A stretch of DNA of 30,004 nt from Phascolarctobacterium sp. (GTDB lineage: Bacteria; Bacillota; Negativicutes; Acidaminococcales; Acidaminococcaceae). Below the pieces are notes generated by a model. That model worked only from the letters and a program-made list of their open reading frames with translations. It made no database searches and was not told the origin of the DNA. Within the stretch, counting starts at the first letter, position 1. Each line of letters begins with the position of its first letter. The stretch spans positions 1 to 30,004 of the forward strand of contig JAHHUH010000021.1 in assembly GCA_020024105.1 (NCBI GenBank), in the 5' to 3' direction. A program made the position numbers and the translations under genes. Below are positions 15,298 to 22,719 of this stretch, piece after piece.

Positions 15298-15714
15298 ATG
15301 ATTCCTGTAATTTATTGGTCTGGTACTGGTAACACTAAAACTATGGCAGAGGTAGTTGCTGACGGCATTAAAGCTGCTGGTCAAGAAGCTACTCTGTACG
15401 AAGTAAGCGAAATTTCCGCAGATGAAGCTGCTGGTTACGACGCTTTGGCTTTGGGCTGCCCGGCAATGGGTGCTGAAGTTTTAGAAGAAAGCGAATTTGA
15501 ACCCTTCTTCCAAGAATTGGAAGGCTCCTTGGTAGGCAAAAAGGTTGCTCTGTTCGGCTCCTATGGTTGGGGCGGGACTTACATGCAGGATTGGGAAAAC
15601 AGAGTTAAAGACGCAGGCGCTGAATTAGTTGCTGATGGCGTTTTGGCTTTGGATGCTCCTGATGAAGAAGCTGTTATGAAATGCATGGATTTAGGTAAGG
15701 CATTGGCTGAATAA
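15298..15714 (+). CDS. Flavodoxin, short-chain, Megasphaera-type
   Basis: A 138-residue flavodoxin that binds FMN and carries low-potential electrons in place of ferredoxin. The phosphate-binding loop is WSGTGNT (residues 7-13). The isoalloxazine contacts are the LGCPAMG loop (52-58) and FGSYGWGGTYMQDW (85-98). Together they closely resemble the flavodoxin of Megasphaera elsdenii, which supports a Negativicutes host. GAGGAGG precedes the ATG. Codon use is strongly biased (many gct, gaa and gtt), unlike its DUF3793 partner, suggesting high expression. It may donate electrons to, or accept them from, the adjacent hydrogenase; that link rests on proximity only. Confidence 0.95.
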   Translation: MIPVIYWSGTGNTKTMAEVVADGIKAAGQEATLYEVSEISADEAAGYDALALGCPAMGAEVLEESEFEPFFQELEGSLVGKKVALFGSYGWGGTYMQDWENRVKDAGAELVADGVLALDAPDEEAVMKCMDLGKALAE

Positions 15715-15748
15715 TAGTCACTTTCGAGTAGGCATATTTACACGAGGG

Positions 15749-15785
15749 TATCGGGCATCGTCCTAGGATGGTGCCCGATATTTTT
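15749..15785 (+). terminator. Rho-independent terminator of the flavodoxin operon
   Basis: TATCGGGCA (15749-15757) pairs with TGCCCGATA (15772-15780), with further pairing inside and TTTTT after it. Confidence 0.92.
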
Positions 15786-15791
15786 ATGCAT

Positions 15792-15822
15792 AAAAATACC
15801 CCCTCGCTCTTGGGCGAGAGGG
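15792..15822 (-). terminator. Rho-independent terminator of the glycosylase gene
   Basis: A 9-bp stem (15799-15807 with 15814-15822, one G-U) has a 6-base loop. On the minus strand it is followed by TATTTTTA. It lies ~20 bases past the stop of the convergent gene. Confidence 0.88.
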
Positions 15823-15843
15823 AAAGTTTATTAGTGAAAGCTT

Positions 15844-16467
15844 CTATTTAGTTTCAGCGCTGTGACCGGACCATAAATACCATACGGCCAGGGAACGCCA
15901 GGGACTCCAGGTAGCAGTAAGCTGTTTGATCTGACCCCGCTTGGGAAGCTGTTTAAGCTTTAAGAGCTTTTGCAATTCCTTTTGAAAAATAAAATCGGCA
16001 AAGGGAATTACGTCCGGACGACAAAGGGCGGAAAGCAGGAACATTTCTATAGTCCATTTACCTAGGCCGCGAATTTGGAGCAGCTGGCGGGTAATATCTT
16101 CATCAGTCATTTCATCAAATTTATCCAGGGTAATGTGGCCGTCGAGAACAGCCTGGGCAAAATTTTGTACATATTCTGCCTTTTGGACCATTAGTCCCCG
16201 GTCGATTAAGTCCTTCTGAGTAGCCTTGGCTACGGCAGTAGCGGTAATGGGCTTACCAAGAAGACTTTCTAACTTTTTCATAATTTCCTGACTGACCTCC
16301 GGCGGTAGCTGCTGGGCAACAATACCGGACAAAAGAATAGCAAAATAATCCTCCTGAGGATGGGGTTTTAAGGTACAGGGGGAAAATTTGTCAATGAGAG
16401 AAGATAGCTCTGGAGCGTTTTCACGCAGATATTTGTCGCCGTCGGACCAATCTGGGGTTTGGCACAT
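15844..16467 (-). CDS. DNA-3-methyladenine glycosylase, AlkA-type HhH-GPD protein
   Basis: A 207-residue base-excision repair enzyme that removes alkylated purines such as 3-methyladenine. It contains the helix-hairpin-helix motif LLQIRGLGKWTIEMFLL (about 129-145). The catalytic aspartate of the family is D158 in PFADF, 14 residues after the hairpin, as expected. The C-terminal WSPWRSLAVWYLW (187-199) is typical of short bacterial AlkA proteins that lack the N-terminal beta domain. The ATG at 16467 has AAGGAGGG six bases upstream; the GTG at 16473 overlaps that site. It is a single gene with its own promoter and terminator. The family is certain; exact lesion range is not visible. Confidence 0.9.
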   Translation of the reverse strand: MCQTPDWSDGDKYLRENAPELSSLIDKFSPCTLKPHPQEDYFAILLSGIVAQQLPPEVSQEIMKKLESLLGKPITATAVAKATQKDLIDRGLMVQKAEYVQNFAQAVLDGHITLDKFDEMTDEDITRQLLQIRGLGKWTIEMFLLSALCRPDVIPFADFIFQKELQKLLKLKQLPKRGQIKQLTATWSPWRSLAVWYLWSGHSAETK

Positions 16468-16504
16468 AAGCACCCTCCTTATCTTTAGTATTTTATTTTA
16501 TCTA

Positions 16505-16533
16505 ATTATAATACCAAAGCATATTTTTGACAA
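16505..16533 (-). promoter_or_regulatory. Sigma-A promoter of the glycosylase gene
   Basis: On the minus strand TTGTCA (16533-16528) and a perfect TATAAT (16510-16505) are separated by 17 bases, about 40 bases before the start codon. Confidence 0.85.
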
Positions 16534-16576
16534 TTTCTCATTAAAAAATTAATTCCTAAAAAAATCAAAAAAATGC

Positions 16577-16605
16577 TTGCATTTGTTTTGGAGATATGGT
16601 ATTAT
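16577..16605 (+). promoter_or_regulatory. Promoter of the tRNA cluster
   Basis: TTGCAT (16577-16582) and TATTAT (16600-16605) have a 17-base spacer, 33 bases upstream of tRNA-Asp. Confidence 0.75.
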
Positions 16606-16638
16606 CTATAAATGTCAGATGGCTGACAAACAATGAAC

Positions 16639-16715
16639 GGCCTGGTGGTTCAGTTGGTTAGAATGCCGCCCTGTCACGGCGGAGGTCACGGGTTCGAGTC
16701 CCGTCCAGGTCGCCA
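16639..16715 (+). tRNA. tRNA-Asp, anticodon GTC, CCA encoded
   Basis: A 77-nt cloverleaf. The acceptor GGCCTGG pairs with CCAGGTC (one G-U), followed by G and CCA. The anticodon arm CCGCC/GGCGG holds CTGTCAC, giving GTC. The T loop is GGTTCGAGTCC. First of three tRNAs in one transcript. Confidence 0.97.
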
Positions 16716-16719
16716 TTAT

Positions 16720-16794
<75 letters not shown>

Positions 16795-16804
16795 TTTTTA
16801 TTTT

Positions 16805-16880
16805 AGGGGTATAGCTCAACTGGTAGAGTAGCGGTCTCCAAAACCGTTGGTTGTGGGTTCGATTCCTACTGCCCCTGCCA
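16805..16880 (+). tRNA. tRNA-Trp, anticodon CCA, CCA encoded
   Basis: A 76-nt cloverleaf. The acceptor AGGGGTA pairs with TGCCCCT (one G-U), followed by G and CCA. The anticodon stem GCGGT/ACCGT holds CTCCAAA, giving CCA (Trp, codon UGG). Last tRNA of the cluster. Confidence 0.97.
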
Positions 16881-16891
16881 CGCAAAACATA

Positions 16892-16920
16892 GACGCAGAC
16901 TGATGTTTGCGTCTTTTTTT
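16892..16920 (+). terminator. Rho-independent terminator of the tRNA cluster
   Basis: GACGCAGAC (16892-16900) pairs with GTTTGCGTC (16905-16913, one G-U) around the loop TGAT, followed by seven T. Confidence 0.92.
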
Positions 16921-16927
16921 GTTTACA

Positions 16928-16970
16928 TGGGGACAACAGAGCACTACTCATGGGGACAATTTGGGGACAA
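16928..16970 (+). repeat. Three direct copies of TGGGGACAA
   Basis: Exact 9-base copies at 16928-16936, 16951-16959 and 16962-16970, just past the tRNA-Trp terminator. They may be integrase arm-type sites or the tail of an old integration site; a similar arrangement with another sequence follows tRNA-Pro. Confidence 0.6.
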
Positions 16971-17106
16971 CCGCCTGAAGCTACTATTCTTCATTTAGAT
17001 TAACATTGTACGCTAGGTACTTTCTTCGCAGGGTTCTTTTTTACATACCATAAGTACGATAATGATATAATAACAATGTAAAGTGTGAACAACAAAATAA
17101 AGAAAA
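16971..17106. other. AT-rich spacer after the repeats
   Basis: No gene is seen here. A TATAAT-containing stretch near 17064 may be a promoter for the small broken ORF that follows, but no matching -35 box was found. Confidence 0.3.
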
Positions 17107-17360
17107 ATGATGGATAATTTTATGATAAAGGAAACTGAAAAATTGGAAAAGATAAAATTACAGAAATTGTTAGTTTAGTATTTGAAATTGGTGACCCAAT
17201 GACCATGGAATTTTTCGATATTGAAAGCCTTAAAAATCTTGATGAAAAATTAAGGGTGTTACGGCTTTTGAAGGATGGCACACTGGAATTTGGTAGCGCA
17301 GAGCATTTGGACATTCTTGAGTTATATCCCAAGAATGAAGAAATATGGGATACTTACTAA
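17107..17360 (+). pseudogene. Small hypothetical gene, apparently frameshifted
   Basis: An ATG at 17107 opens a short frame (MMDNFMIKETEKLEKIK...) that stops near 17179. A second frame then carries a continuous acidic sequence (ITEIVSLVFEIGDPM..., later FFDIESLKNLDEKLRVLRLL) to a TAA at 17358-17360. Joining the two by one shift near 17150 gives a coherent protein of about 84 residues. Alternatively the ATG at 17199 starts an intact 53-residue ORF, but its ribosome site is poor. The stop codon is built into a strong terminator, so the locus was, or is, a genuine transcription unit. I do not recognise the family. Its place beside a tRNA cluster and low GC hint at transfer. Confidence 0.5.
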
Positions 17361-17390
17361 GCACTTACAAGAATTTGTGAGTGCTTTTTT
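17359..17390 (+). terminator. Rho-independent terminator overlapping the stop codon
   Basis: AAGCACTTACAA (17359-17370) pairs with TTTGTGAGTGCTT (17374-17386, one G-U), followed by T residues. The left arm begins inside the TAA of the small ORF. Confidence 0.85.
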
Positions 17391-17410
17391 CATGCCTAAA
17401 ATATGGTATT

Positions 17411-17436
17411 AAGCACACTATAGCAGGTGTGCTTTT
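17411..17436 (+). terminator. Second terminator-like hairpin
   Basis: AAGCACAC (17411-17418) pairs perfectly with GTGTGCTT (17427-17434), with TT after it. It starts with the same AAGCAC as the hairpin 50 bases upstream and may be a backup terminator. Confidence 0.5.
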
Positions 17437-17585
17437 GCATGCCCAGGAGAGGGCAAAGGAATAAGGGCGCAGGAGAGCGCTCAGCTATGGAGGTAGCACA
17501 GGTGGAGAAAGATTAAGCGTATATCTTAGGGCCCTAATAGTCAGCTGCTGTGTTGGCATTTGTTCAGCTATTACCGGATAGAAGC

Positions 17586-17646
17586 AAAAAGAGTTGAGAA
17601 GCATATTCTTCCCTTTGTCAAAGGGAGTCTGTTCTCAACTCTTTTT
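17586..17646 (-). terminator. Long Rho-independent terminator of the NagD-type gene (bidirectional)
   Basis: The 15-base arms (17586-17600 and 17632-17646) are exact inverted repeats with A5 and T5 at their outer ends. Between them is a second stem, TCCCTTT/AAAGGGA. It lies ~20 bases past the minus-strand stop codon. Confidence 0.9.
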
Positions 17647-17666
17647 AATTTATAGCTTGTGGAGGC

Positions 17667-18443
17667 TTATTTTTCCGGGATATCACCCACACCATTCAGT
17701 ACCAGTCTAGGGCGGTAGGGGAACCTTAGAATATCCTCCCTACGGGTAACTCCGGAAAGTACCAGAGCCGTGTCCAGACCAGTTTCAATACCGGCTACGA
17801 TATCCGTATCCATACGGTCACCAATCATTACCGCATCCTCAGAATGAACGCCTAAAATACGCAGACCGCTACGCATCATAAGAGGATTGGGCTTACCGAT
17901 ATAGTAGGCCTGCTGTCCTGTTGCCATTTCAATGGGAGCCATTAGGGAGCGGCAGGCAGGAAGAATACCCTGCTCGGAGGGACCGGTCAGATCGCTATTG
18001 GTGCCAATCAGCTTGGCTCCCTTTTCCACCAGACGAATCGCCTTGACAATGGCGCCATAGTGGTAGGCAGGGCCCTCACCGACAATGACATAATCCGGGT
18101 CCACATCATTCATCGTAATATTGGCATCGTGGAGAGCCATAATCAGTCCTGCTCCGCCGATGACGAAAGCACTGCCGCCGGGACATTGGTCGGCGATAAA
18201 TTTGGCCGTAGCCAGAGCACTGGTATAAAAATGAGTTTCGTCCACCTCCAGGCCCAGTCGTGCCAGCTTCTGCTGCAGCTCCTTGGGAGATTTTTCAGAG
18301 GAATTAGTAAGGAAGAGAAAGTTCTTTTCCTCCTGATAAAGCCAGCTCACGAATTCCTTGACGCCGGGAAGTATTTTATTACCATGGTAGATAACACCAT
18401 CCATATCACAAATAAAGCCTTGTTTGTTTCGTAATGTTTCCAT
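17667..18443 (-). CDS. HAD-IIA family phosphatase, NagD type
   Basis: A 258-residue soluble phosphatase of the haloacid dehalogenase superfamily, subclass IIA (NagD/PGPase-like). Motif I is DMDG (13-16; D13 nucleophile, D15 acid/base). Motif II is TNSS (46-49), motif III centres on K184 in GKPNP, and motif IV is MIGDRMDTDI (206-215). The C2 cap lies between motifs II and III. Members hydrolyse nucleotide monophosphates, phosphoglycolate or small sugar phosphates; the substrate cannot be read here. The ATG has AGGAGG about six bases upstream on the minus strand. It is divergent from the pst operon, and 11-base-spaced TTTACA-like repeats face it, so phosphate control is possible. Confidence 0.92.
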   Translation of the reverse strand: METLRNKQGFICDMDGVIYHGNKILPGVKEFVSWLYQEEKNFLFLTNSSEKSPKELQQKLARLGLEVDETHFYTSALATAKFIADQCPGGSAFVIGGAGLIMALHDANITMNDVDPDYVIVGEGPAYHYGAIVKAIRLVEKGAKLIGTNSDLTGPSEQGILPACRSLMAPIEMATGQQAYYIGKPNPLMMRSGLRILGVHSEDAVMIGDRMDTDIVAGIETGLDTALVLSGVTRREDILRFPYRPRLVLNGVGDIPEK

Positions 18444-18516
18444 AAAAGCCTCCTGTATTTCTTTACTCTTATAATTTTAGCTTAGCATTACCGTGAGAAA
18501 TAAGCGACCGCAAATC

Positions 18517-18534
18517 TGTAAATTTTTTGTAAAA
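18517..18534 (-). promoter_or_regulatory. Possible Pho half-box facing the phosphatase gene
   Basis: On the minus strand TTTTACA (18534-18528) and ATTTACA (18523-18517) repeat at 11-base spacing, like the Pho box of the divergent pst operon. No convincing -10 follows at the expected distance. Confidence 0.35.
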
Positions 18535-18571
18535 TAAGCTCATTCTAGGGTCTCTTTCCGTCGGCTTTTGA

Positions 18572-18612
18572 TTTGACATAGATTTTACAGAAAGTGACTT
18601 TTGTATTTTACA
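18572..18612 (+). promoter_or_regulatory. Pho box (PhoB binding repeats) of the pst operon
   Basis: TTTGACA (18572), TTTTACA (18583), GTGACTT (18594) and TTTTACA (18606) repeat with 11-12-base phasing, as in Bacillus PhoP boxes. A -10-like TATTAT lies at 18622-18627 and the -35 region is poor (TTTTGT), as expected for an activated promoter. The activator would be PhoB from the same operon. Confidence 0.8.
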
Positions 18613-18681
18613 TCCATTTTATATTATAGGTGTGTACCCTCCCAAGGGTAATTAAGAGAAAATAAAAGGAGATTTTGCTTT

Positions 18682-19521
18682 ATGAAAAGAGTCTTAGCAT
18701 TTTTGATGATGGCTATTGTAGCCCTGGGCTTGTTTACAGCCTGTGGCAGCTCTGAAAAGCCCAAGGAGCAGGCGGCTGCAGGTAATCTTAAGGGTATGGT
18801 AGCTACTGATGGTTCTACCTCCATGGCCAAGGTTATCGGCGCTCTGGGTGAATCCTTTACTACGAAGAACCCCCAAGTCACCTTTGCTTATAATCCCACC
18901 GGCTCCGGCTCCGGTATTACAGCAGTAAATGAGGGCCGTTGTGATATTGGTCTAGCCAGCAGGGCTTTAAAGGAAAAGGAAAAAGCAGGTGGCCTTCAGG
19001 AGACTGTTCTGGCCTATGATGGTATTGCCATTGTCGTAAATCCTGGTAATGGCGTCCAAAACCTTACCCTGGAGCAGCTGGCTGATATTTATACCGGTAA
19101 AATTACCGATTGGCAGGAGTTGGGTGGCAAGGCTGGTGAAATTGTCCTCATTGGTCGTGAAGCCGGTAGTGGTACTCGTGATGGCTTTGAATCCATTACC
19201 AAGAGCAAGGACCAATGCCGATACCGTCAGGAATTGACCTCTACCGGTGATGTTATTGCCAATGTAGCACAAAATCAGAATGCTATTGGCTATGCCTCCC
19301 TGTCTGCGGTAAGTGATAATGTTAAGGCTGTACAGATTAATGGTGTTACTCCCAGCGAGAGTACCATTAAGGATGGCAGCTACGCAGTGCAACGTCCCTT
19401 CATGCTGATTACTAAACAGGGCGTTAAGCTCAATCCTGTTGCACAGGCTTTCTTTGACTATATTACCTCCTCCCGGGTAGCAGATATTATTTCCCAGGCT
19501 GGTGTCGTACCTGCAAATTAA
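18682..19521 (+). CDS. pstS: Phosphate-binding lipoprotein PstS
   Basis: A 279-residue extracytoplasmic phosphate-binding protein of the Pst ABC importer. A lipoprotein signal peptide ends in LFTAC, so Cys21 would be lipidated. The mature part shows the family phosphate-binding signature: DGSTSM near residues 34-39, TGSGSGI (about 70-76), and GREAGSGTRDGFE (about 157-169). QELTSTGDVI and AIGYASLSAV follow. The start is set by AAGGAG (~18667-18672). A hairpin with T8 follows before pstC and may reduce downstream expression relative to PstS. Confidence 0.96.
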   Translation: MKRVLAFLMMAIVALGLFTACGSSEKPKEQAAAGNLKGMVATDGSTSMAKVIGALGESFTTKNPQVTFAYNPTGSGSGITAVNEGRCDIGLASRALKEKEKAGGLQETVLAYDGIAIVVNPGNGVQNLTLEQLADIYTGKITDWQELGGKAGEIVLIGREAGSGTRDGFESITKSKDQCRYRQELTSTGDVIANVAQNQNAIGYASLSAVSDNVKAVQINGVTPSESTIKDGSYAVQRPFMLITKQGVKLNPVAQAFFDYITSSRVADIISQAGVVPAN

Positions 19522-19534
19522 TTAGCTTCATGTG

Positions 19535-19563
19535 GCGGCTTCCTAAGGAGGCTGCTTTTTTTT
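19535..19563 (+). terminator. Intra-operon terminator/attenuator between pstS and pstC
   Basis: GCGGCTTCC (19535-19543) pairs with GGAGGCTGC (19547-19555, two wobble pairs), followed by eight T. Because pstC follows in 15 bases with no promoter, this should be leaky. Confidence 0.7.
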
Positions 19564-19578
19564 AGAAAGGTGTTGTTT

Positions 19579-20451
19579 ATGCTAATAAAAAAAGAACTGC
19601 TGGAGCGGATAATTGAAGGCATCTTCCTTCTATTGGGTCTGGTTACCGTAGCCTGCGTGCTCCTAATTATGGTCTTTTTAGTTTTATCCGGTATTCCCGC
19701 TATTAGAGAAATTGGCCTGGCTGATTTCCTGCTGGGGCAGAATTGGGCGCCTACTAGTGCTACTCCCAGCTATGGTATCCTGCCCTTTATCCTGACCAGT
19801 GTTTATGGTACTGCCGGAGCTATTCTTTTAGGGGTTCCCCTGGGCTTTTTTACCGCAGTTTATCTGTCCAAAATTGCCCACCTACGGGTGCGCTCCTTTA
19901 TGGAGCCTACGGTGAGCCTTTTGGCAGGTATTCCTTCCGTTGTTTATGGTCTGGTAGGTATGATGGTCCTGATACCCTGGATTAGGGATTTCTTTGGCGT
20001 ACCCGATGGTGCCAGTCTGTTGGCGGCGATTATTGTATTGACGGTGATGATTCTTCCCTCCATCATCAAGGTTTCTATGACGGCGCTGGAGGCTGTCCCT
20101 CCCGAATATGAGACGGCCTCCCTGGCTCTGGGTGCTACTCCCATAGAAACTTATTTTAGAGTATCCGTGCCAGCCGCCAAAAGTGGCATTGCGGCTGCCA
20201 TTGTTTTAGGTGTGGGGAGGGCTATTGGCGAGGCCATGGCGGTGGTAATGGTATCCGGTAACGTGGCGAATATGCCGGAGCTTTTCCAAAGCGTCAGATT
20301 TTTGACTACGGCTGTATCCAGCGAAATGTCCTATGCCGCAGAGGGCCTACAGCGGGACGCGCTTTTTTCCATTGCGCTTGTCCTCTTCTTCTTCATTATG
20401 CTGATAAATGCCCTGCTTAATTATTTTTTGAAGCAGGCTAAGGAGGGCTAG
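19579..20451 (+). CDS. pstC: Phosphate ABC transporter permease PstC
   Basis: A 290-residue inner membrane permease with six predicted helices, forming the phosphate channel together with PstA. The binding-protein-dependent permease loop (EAA motif) is visible as YETASLALGATPIETYFRVSVPAAKSGI near residues 180-207. The ATG at 19579 follows GAAAGG; the in-frame GTG at 19570 overlaps that ribosome site. It follows the attenuator hairpin and ends five bases before pstA. Confidence 0.95.
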   Translation: MLIKKELLERIIEGIFLLLGLVTVACVLLIMVFLVLSGIPAIREIGLADFLLGQNWAPTSATPSYGILPFILTSVYGTAGAILLGVPLGFFTAVYLSKIAHLRVRSFMEPTVSLLAGIPSVVYGLVGMMVLIPWIRDFFGVPDGASLLAAIIVLTVMILPSIIKVSMTALEAVPPEYETASLALGATPIETYFRVSVPAAKSGIAAAIVLGVGRAIGEAMAVVMVSGNVANMPELFQSVRFLTTAVSSEMSYAAEGLQRDALFSIALVLFFFIMLINALLNYFLKQAKEG

Positions 20452-20456
20452 AAGTC

Positions 20457-21314
20457 ATGGTAAAAATAAAGACAAAGCGTTTACTTTACGAGCTCTGCGC
20501 CCGTCTGCTGATGCTGCTTTCCGTGGGCGTCACTGGAATACTGGCGCTCTTTCTGCTGGTATATATTCTTACAGAGGGGCTACCGCAGCTGAGCTGGCAG
20601 CTTTTAAGCACACAGCCCAGCTATTTACAGGGGACGATTGGTATTCTGCCCGATATTATTAATACCCTCTACGTTGTTTTTTGTACTCTGCTTCTGGTGC
20701 TGCCCATTGGTGTAGGTGCGGCGGTTTACCTGACAGAATATGCTACCAATGCCAAGCTGGTAGGGCTTATCGAATACGCGGCAGAGGCGCTGTCCGGCAT
20801 ACCCTCCATTATCTATGGCTTTGTCGGGATGATGATCTTCTGTGAGCTGGCAGGCATCAAAACCAGTATTCTGGCAGGCAGCCTGACCTTGGTTATTATG
20901 AATCTGCCGACAATTATGCGTACTACGCAGGAGAGCCTTAAAACAGTACCCCAAAGCTATCGCGAGGGAGCCTTTGGCCTGGGTGCTGGTAAATGGCGTG
21001 TTATCCGGACAGTGGTTTTGCCCAGCTGTGTGGATGGTATTATTACCGGCTGTATTCTGGCGGTGGGCAGAATTGTGGGGGAGACTGCGGCGCTATTATA
21101 TACCGCGGGCTTTGCCCATGTTATTTATCATAGCGCGAACCAGGCGCTGACCAGCCCTGGGGCAACGTTGACGGTATCCCTTTATGTTTATGCTAAGGAG
21201 GAGGGTGCCTTTGATGTCGCCTTTGCCATAGCAGCTATTTTATTAATCTTCACCTTCATCATCAATCTGGCGGCGATGGGTGTGGGTGCATATTTTAAGA
21301 AAGCGAGAAGCTGA
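20457..21314 (+). CDS. pstA: Phosphate ABC transporter permease PstA
   Basis: A 285-residue membrane permease, partner of PstC. Six hydrophobic helices are visible, and the EAA loop reads YREGAFGLGAGKWRVIRTV near residues 168-186. The next stretch, PSCVDGIITGCILAVGRIVGETA, is typical of PstA. The start ATG at 20457 follows the pstC stop by five bases, and its own stop overlaps the pstB start (TGATG), implying coupled translation. Confidence 0.95.
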   Translation: MVKIKTKRLLYELCARLLMLLSVGVTGILALFLLVYILTEGLPQLSWQLLSTQPSYLQGTIGILPDIINTLYVVFCTLLLVLPIGVGAAVYLTEYATNAKLVGLIEYAAEALSGIPSIIYGFVGMMIFCELAGIKTSILAGSLTLVIMNLPTIMRTTQESLKTVPQSYREGAFGLGAGKWRVIRTVVLPSCVDGIITGCILAVGRIVGETAALLYTAGFAHVIYHSANQALTSPGATLTVSLYVYAKEEGAFDVAFAIAAILLIFTFIINLAAMGVGAYFKKARS

Positions 21315-22069
21315 TGAAAACAATTATTGATGTTCAGGACATGTGCCTGTGGTATAGTACCGTGCAGGCATTGCACCATGTAAATATAGATGTTCCCGAA
21401 AAGAGCATTACTGCCCTGATCGGGCCCTCCGGCTGTGGTAAATCAACCTTTTTGCGTACCCTGAACCGGATGAATGACCTGGTTGCCGGGGTGCAGGTAA
21501 TCGGTAGTATTAAATATAAGGATAAGGATATTTTCGCTCCCTCCGTGGATGTCAACGAGCTGCGGCGTCAGATTGGCATGGTCTTCCAAAAGCCCAATCC
21601 CTTTCCTATGAGCGTCTATGACAATATCGCCTACGGTCCCCGTACCCATGGCCTTAACAATAGGGATGAGCTGGATGCTATCGTAGAAAAATCCCTGCGG
21701 GGTGCAGCTATCTGGGATGAGGTTAAGGATAGGCTTAAAAAGCCGGCCCTGGGCTTATCCGGTGGACAGCAGCAGCGTTTATGCATTGCCAGGGCCCTGG
21801 CCGTGGAGCCGGAGGTTTTGCTGATGGATGAGCCCACCAGTGCGCTGGACCCGATTTCCACAGGCAAGATAGAAGAGCTTGCCAACGAATTGAAGAACAA
21901 ATATACTATTATTATAGTTACACACAACATGCAGCAGGCCGTTCGTATTTCTGACCGTACCGCCTTTTTCCTATTGGGCGAGCTGGTGGAATATGGTACT
22001 ACTGAACAGCTTTTTTCCAGGCCCACACATAAAAAGACAGAAGATTACATCACAGGGAGGTTTGGCTAA
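21314..22069 (+). CDS. pstB: Phosphate ABC transporter ATPase PstB
   Basis: A 251-residue ATPase that powers phosphate import. The Walker A motif is GPSGCGKST (37-45), the ABC signature LSGGQQQR (148-155) and Walker B VLLMDEP (168-174), with a D-loop SALD and the switch His in IIIVTHNM. IGMVFQKPNPFPMSVYDN (87-104) is the Q-loop region characteristic of PstB. It overlaps both neighbours by one base or more (pstA stop, phoU start), so the block is tightly coupled. Confidence 0.97.
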   Translation: MKTIIDVQDMCLWYSTVQALHHVNIDVPEKSITALIGPSGCGKSTFLRTLNRMNDLVAGVQVIGSIKYKDKDIFAPSVDVNELRRQIGMVFQKPNPFPMSVYDNIAYGPRTHGLNNRDELDAIVEKSLRGAAIWDEVKDRLKKPALGLSGGQQQRLCIARALAVEPEVLLMDEPTSALDPISTGKIEELANELKNKYTIIIVTHNMQQAVRISDRTAFFLLGELVEYGTTEQLFSRPTHKKTEDYITGRFG

Positions 22070-22719
22070 TGCGAGAAAAATTTGATGCAGAATTAAAGGT
22101 GCTACATGCTGAGCTGACGAAAATGGGCACCCTATGTAAAAAGGCAATACTCCTATCCTCCCAGGCCCTGCTCAAGGGGGATACTACTGCCTATGCGACC
22201 GTTACCTCCTTGGCAGATGAGCTGGAGCGGCTGGAACGCTCCGTAGAGGGCTTATGTATTAAGCTCTTGCTACAGCAGCAGCCCGTGGCAGGAGATTTGC
22301 GCCAGATTTCTGCGGCGCTGAAGATGATTACGGATATGAAGCGCATTGGTGTGCAGGCAGGTAATATTGCAGAGATTGAAAAGGGCATGACCTTTTCCCA
22401 GCCGAAGGACCTGGAGCTTATTGACCGGATGGCCCAGGTTACGGTCCAGATGGTTAATGGCAGTGTGCGGGCCTATATCCAGCAGGACGTGGACCTGGCC
22501 AAGCAGATTATTAAGACTGATGACGTGGTGGATGAGTATTTTGTTTCGATAAAGAAGTTGCTGCTGCAGATGATTACTCAAAATCCGGAGCAGGGTGAAG
22601 AAGCACTGGATTTGCTGATGATTGCCAAATATTACGAAAAAATTGGCGACCATGCTGTGAATATAGCCGAGTGGGTTATTTTTTCGGCAATAGGAGAATA
22701 TAAAGGAGAATTCCTATGA
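22069..22719 (+). CDS. phoU: Phosphate signalling regulator PhoU
   Basis: A 216-residue all-helical protein made of two PhoU repeats. It links the Pst transporter to PhoR and dampens the phosphate starvation response. Typical sequence is seen at LHAELTKMGTLCKKAI near the N-terminus and KYYEKIGDHAVNIAEW near the C-terminus, and it has the usual family length. The ATG overlaps the pstB stop (TAATG) and the gene's end overlaps phoB by four bases. Confidence 0.95.
   Translation: MREKFDAELKVLHAELTKMGTLCKKAILLSSQALLKGDTTAYATVTSLADELERLERSVEGLCIKLLLQQQPVAGDLRQISAALKMITDMKRIGVQAGNIAEIEKGMTFSQPKDLELIDRMAQVTVQMVNGSVRAYIQQDVDLAKQIIKTDDVVDEYFVSIKKLLLQMITQNPEQGEEALDLLMIAKYYEKIGDHAVNIAEWVIFSAIGEYKGEFL

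Noticed and set aside
17120..17332. 70-codon open frame on the minus strand
   Set aside because: It lies antisense to the more protein-like plus-strand small ORF that ends in a terminator; Ser-rich and without a start signal.
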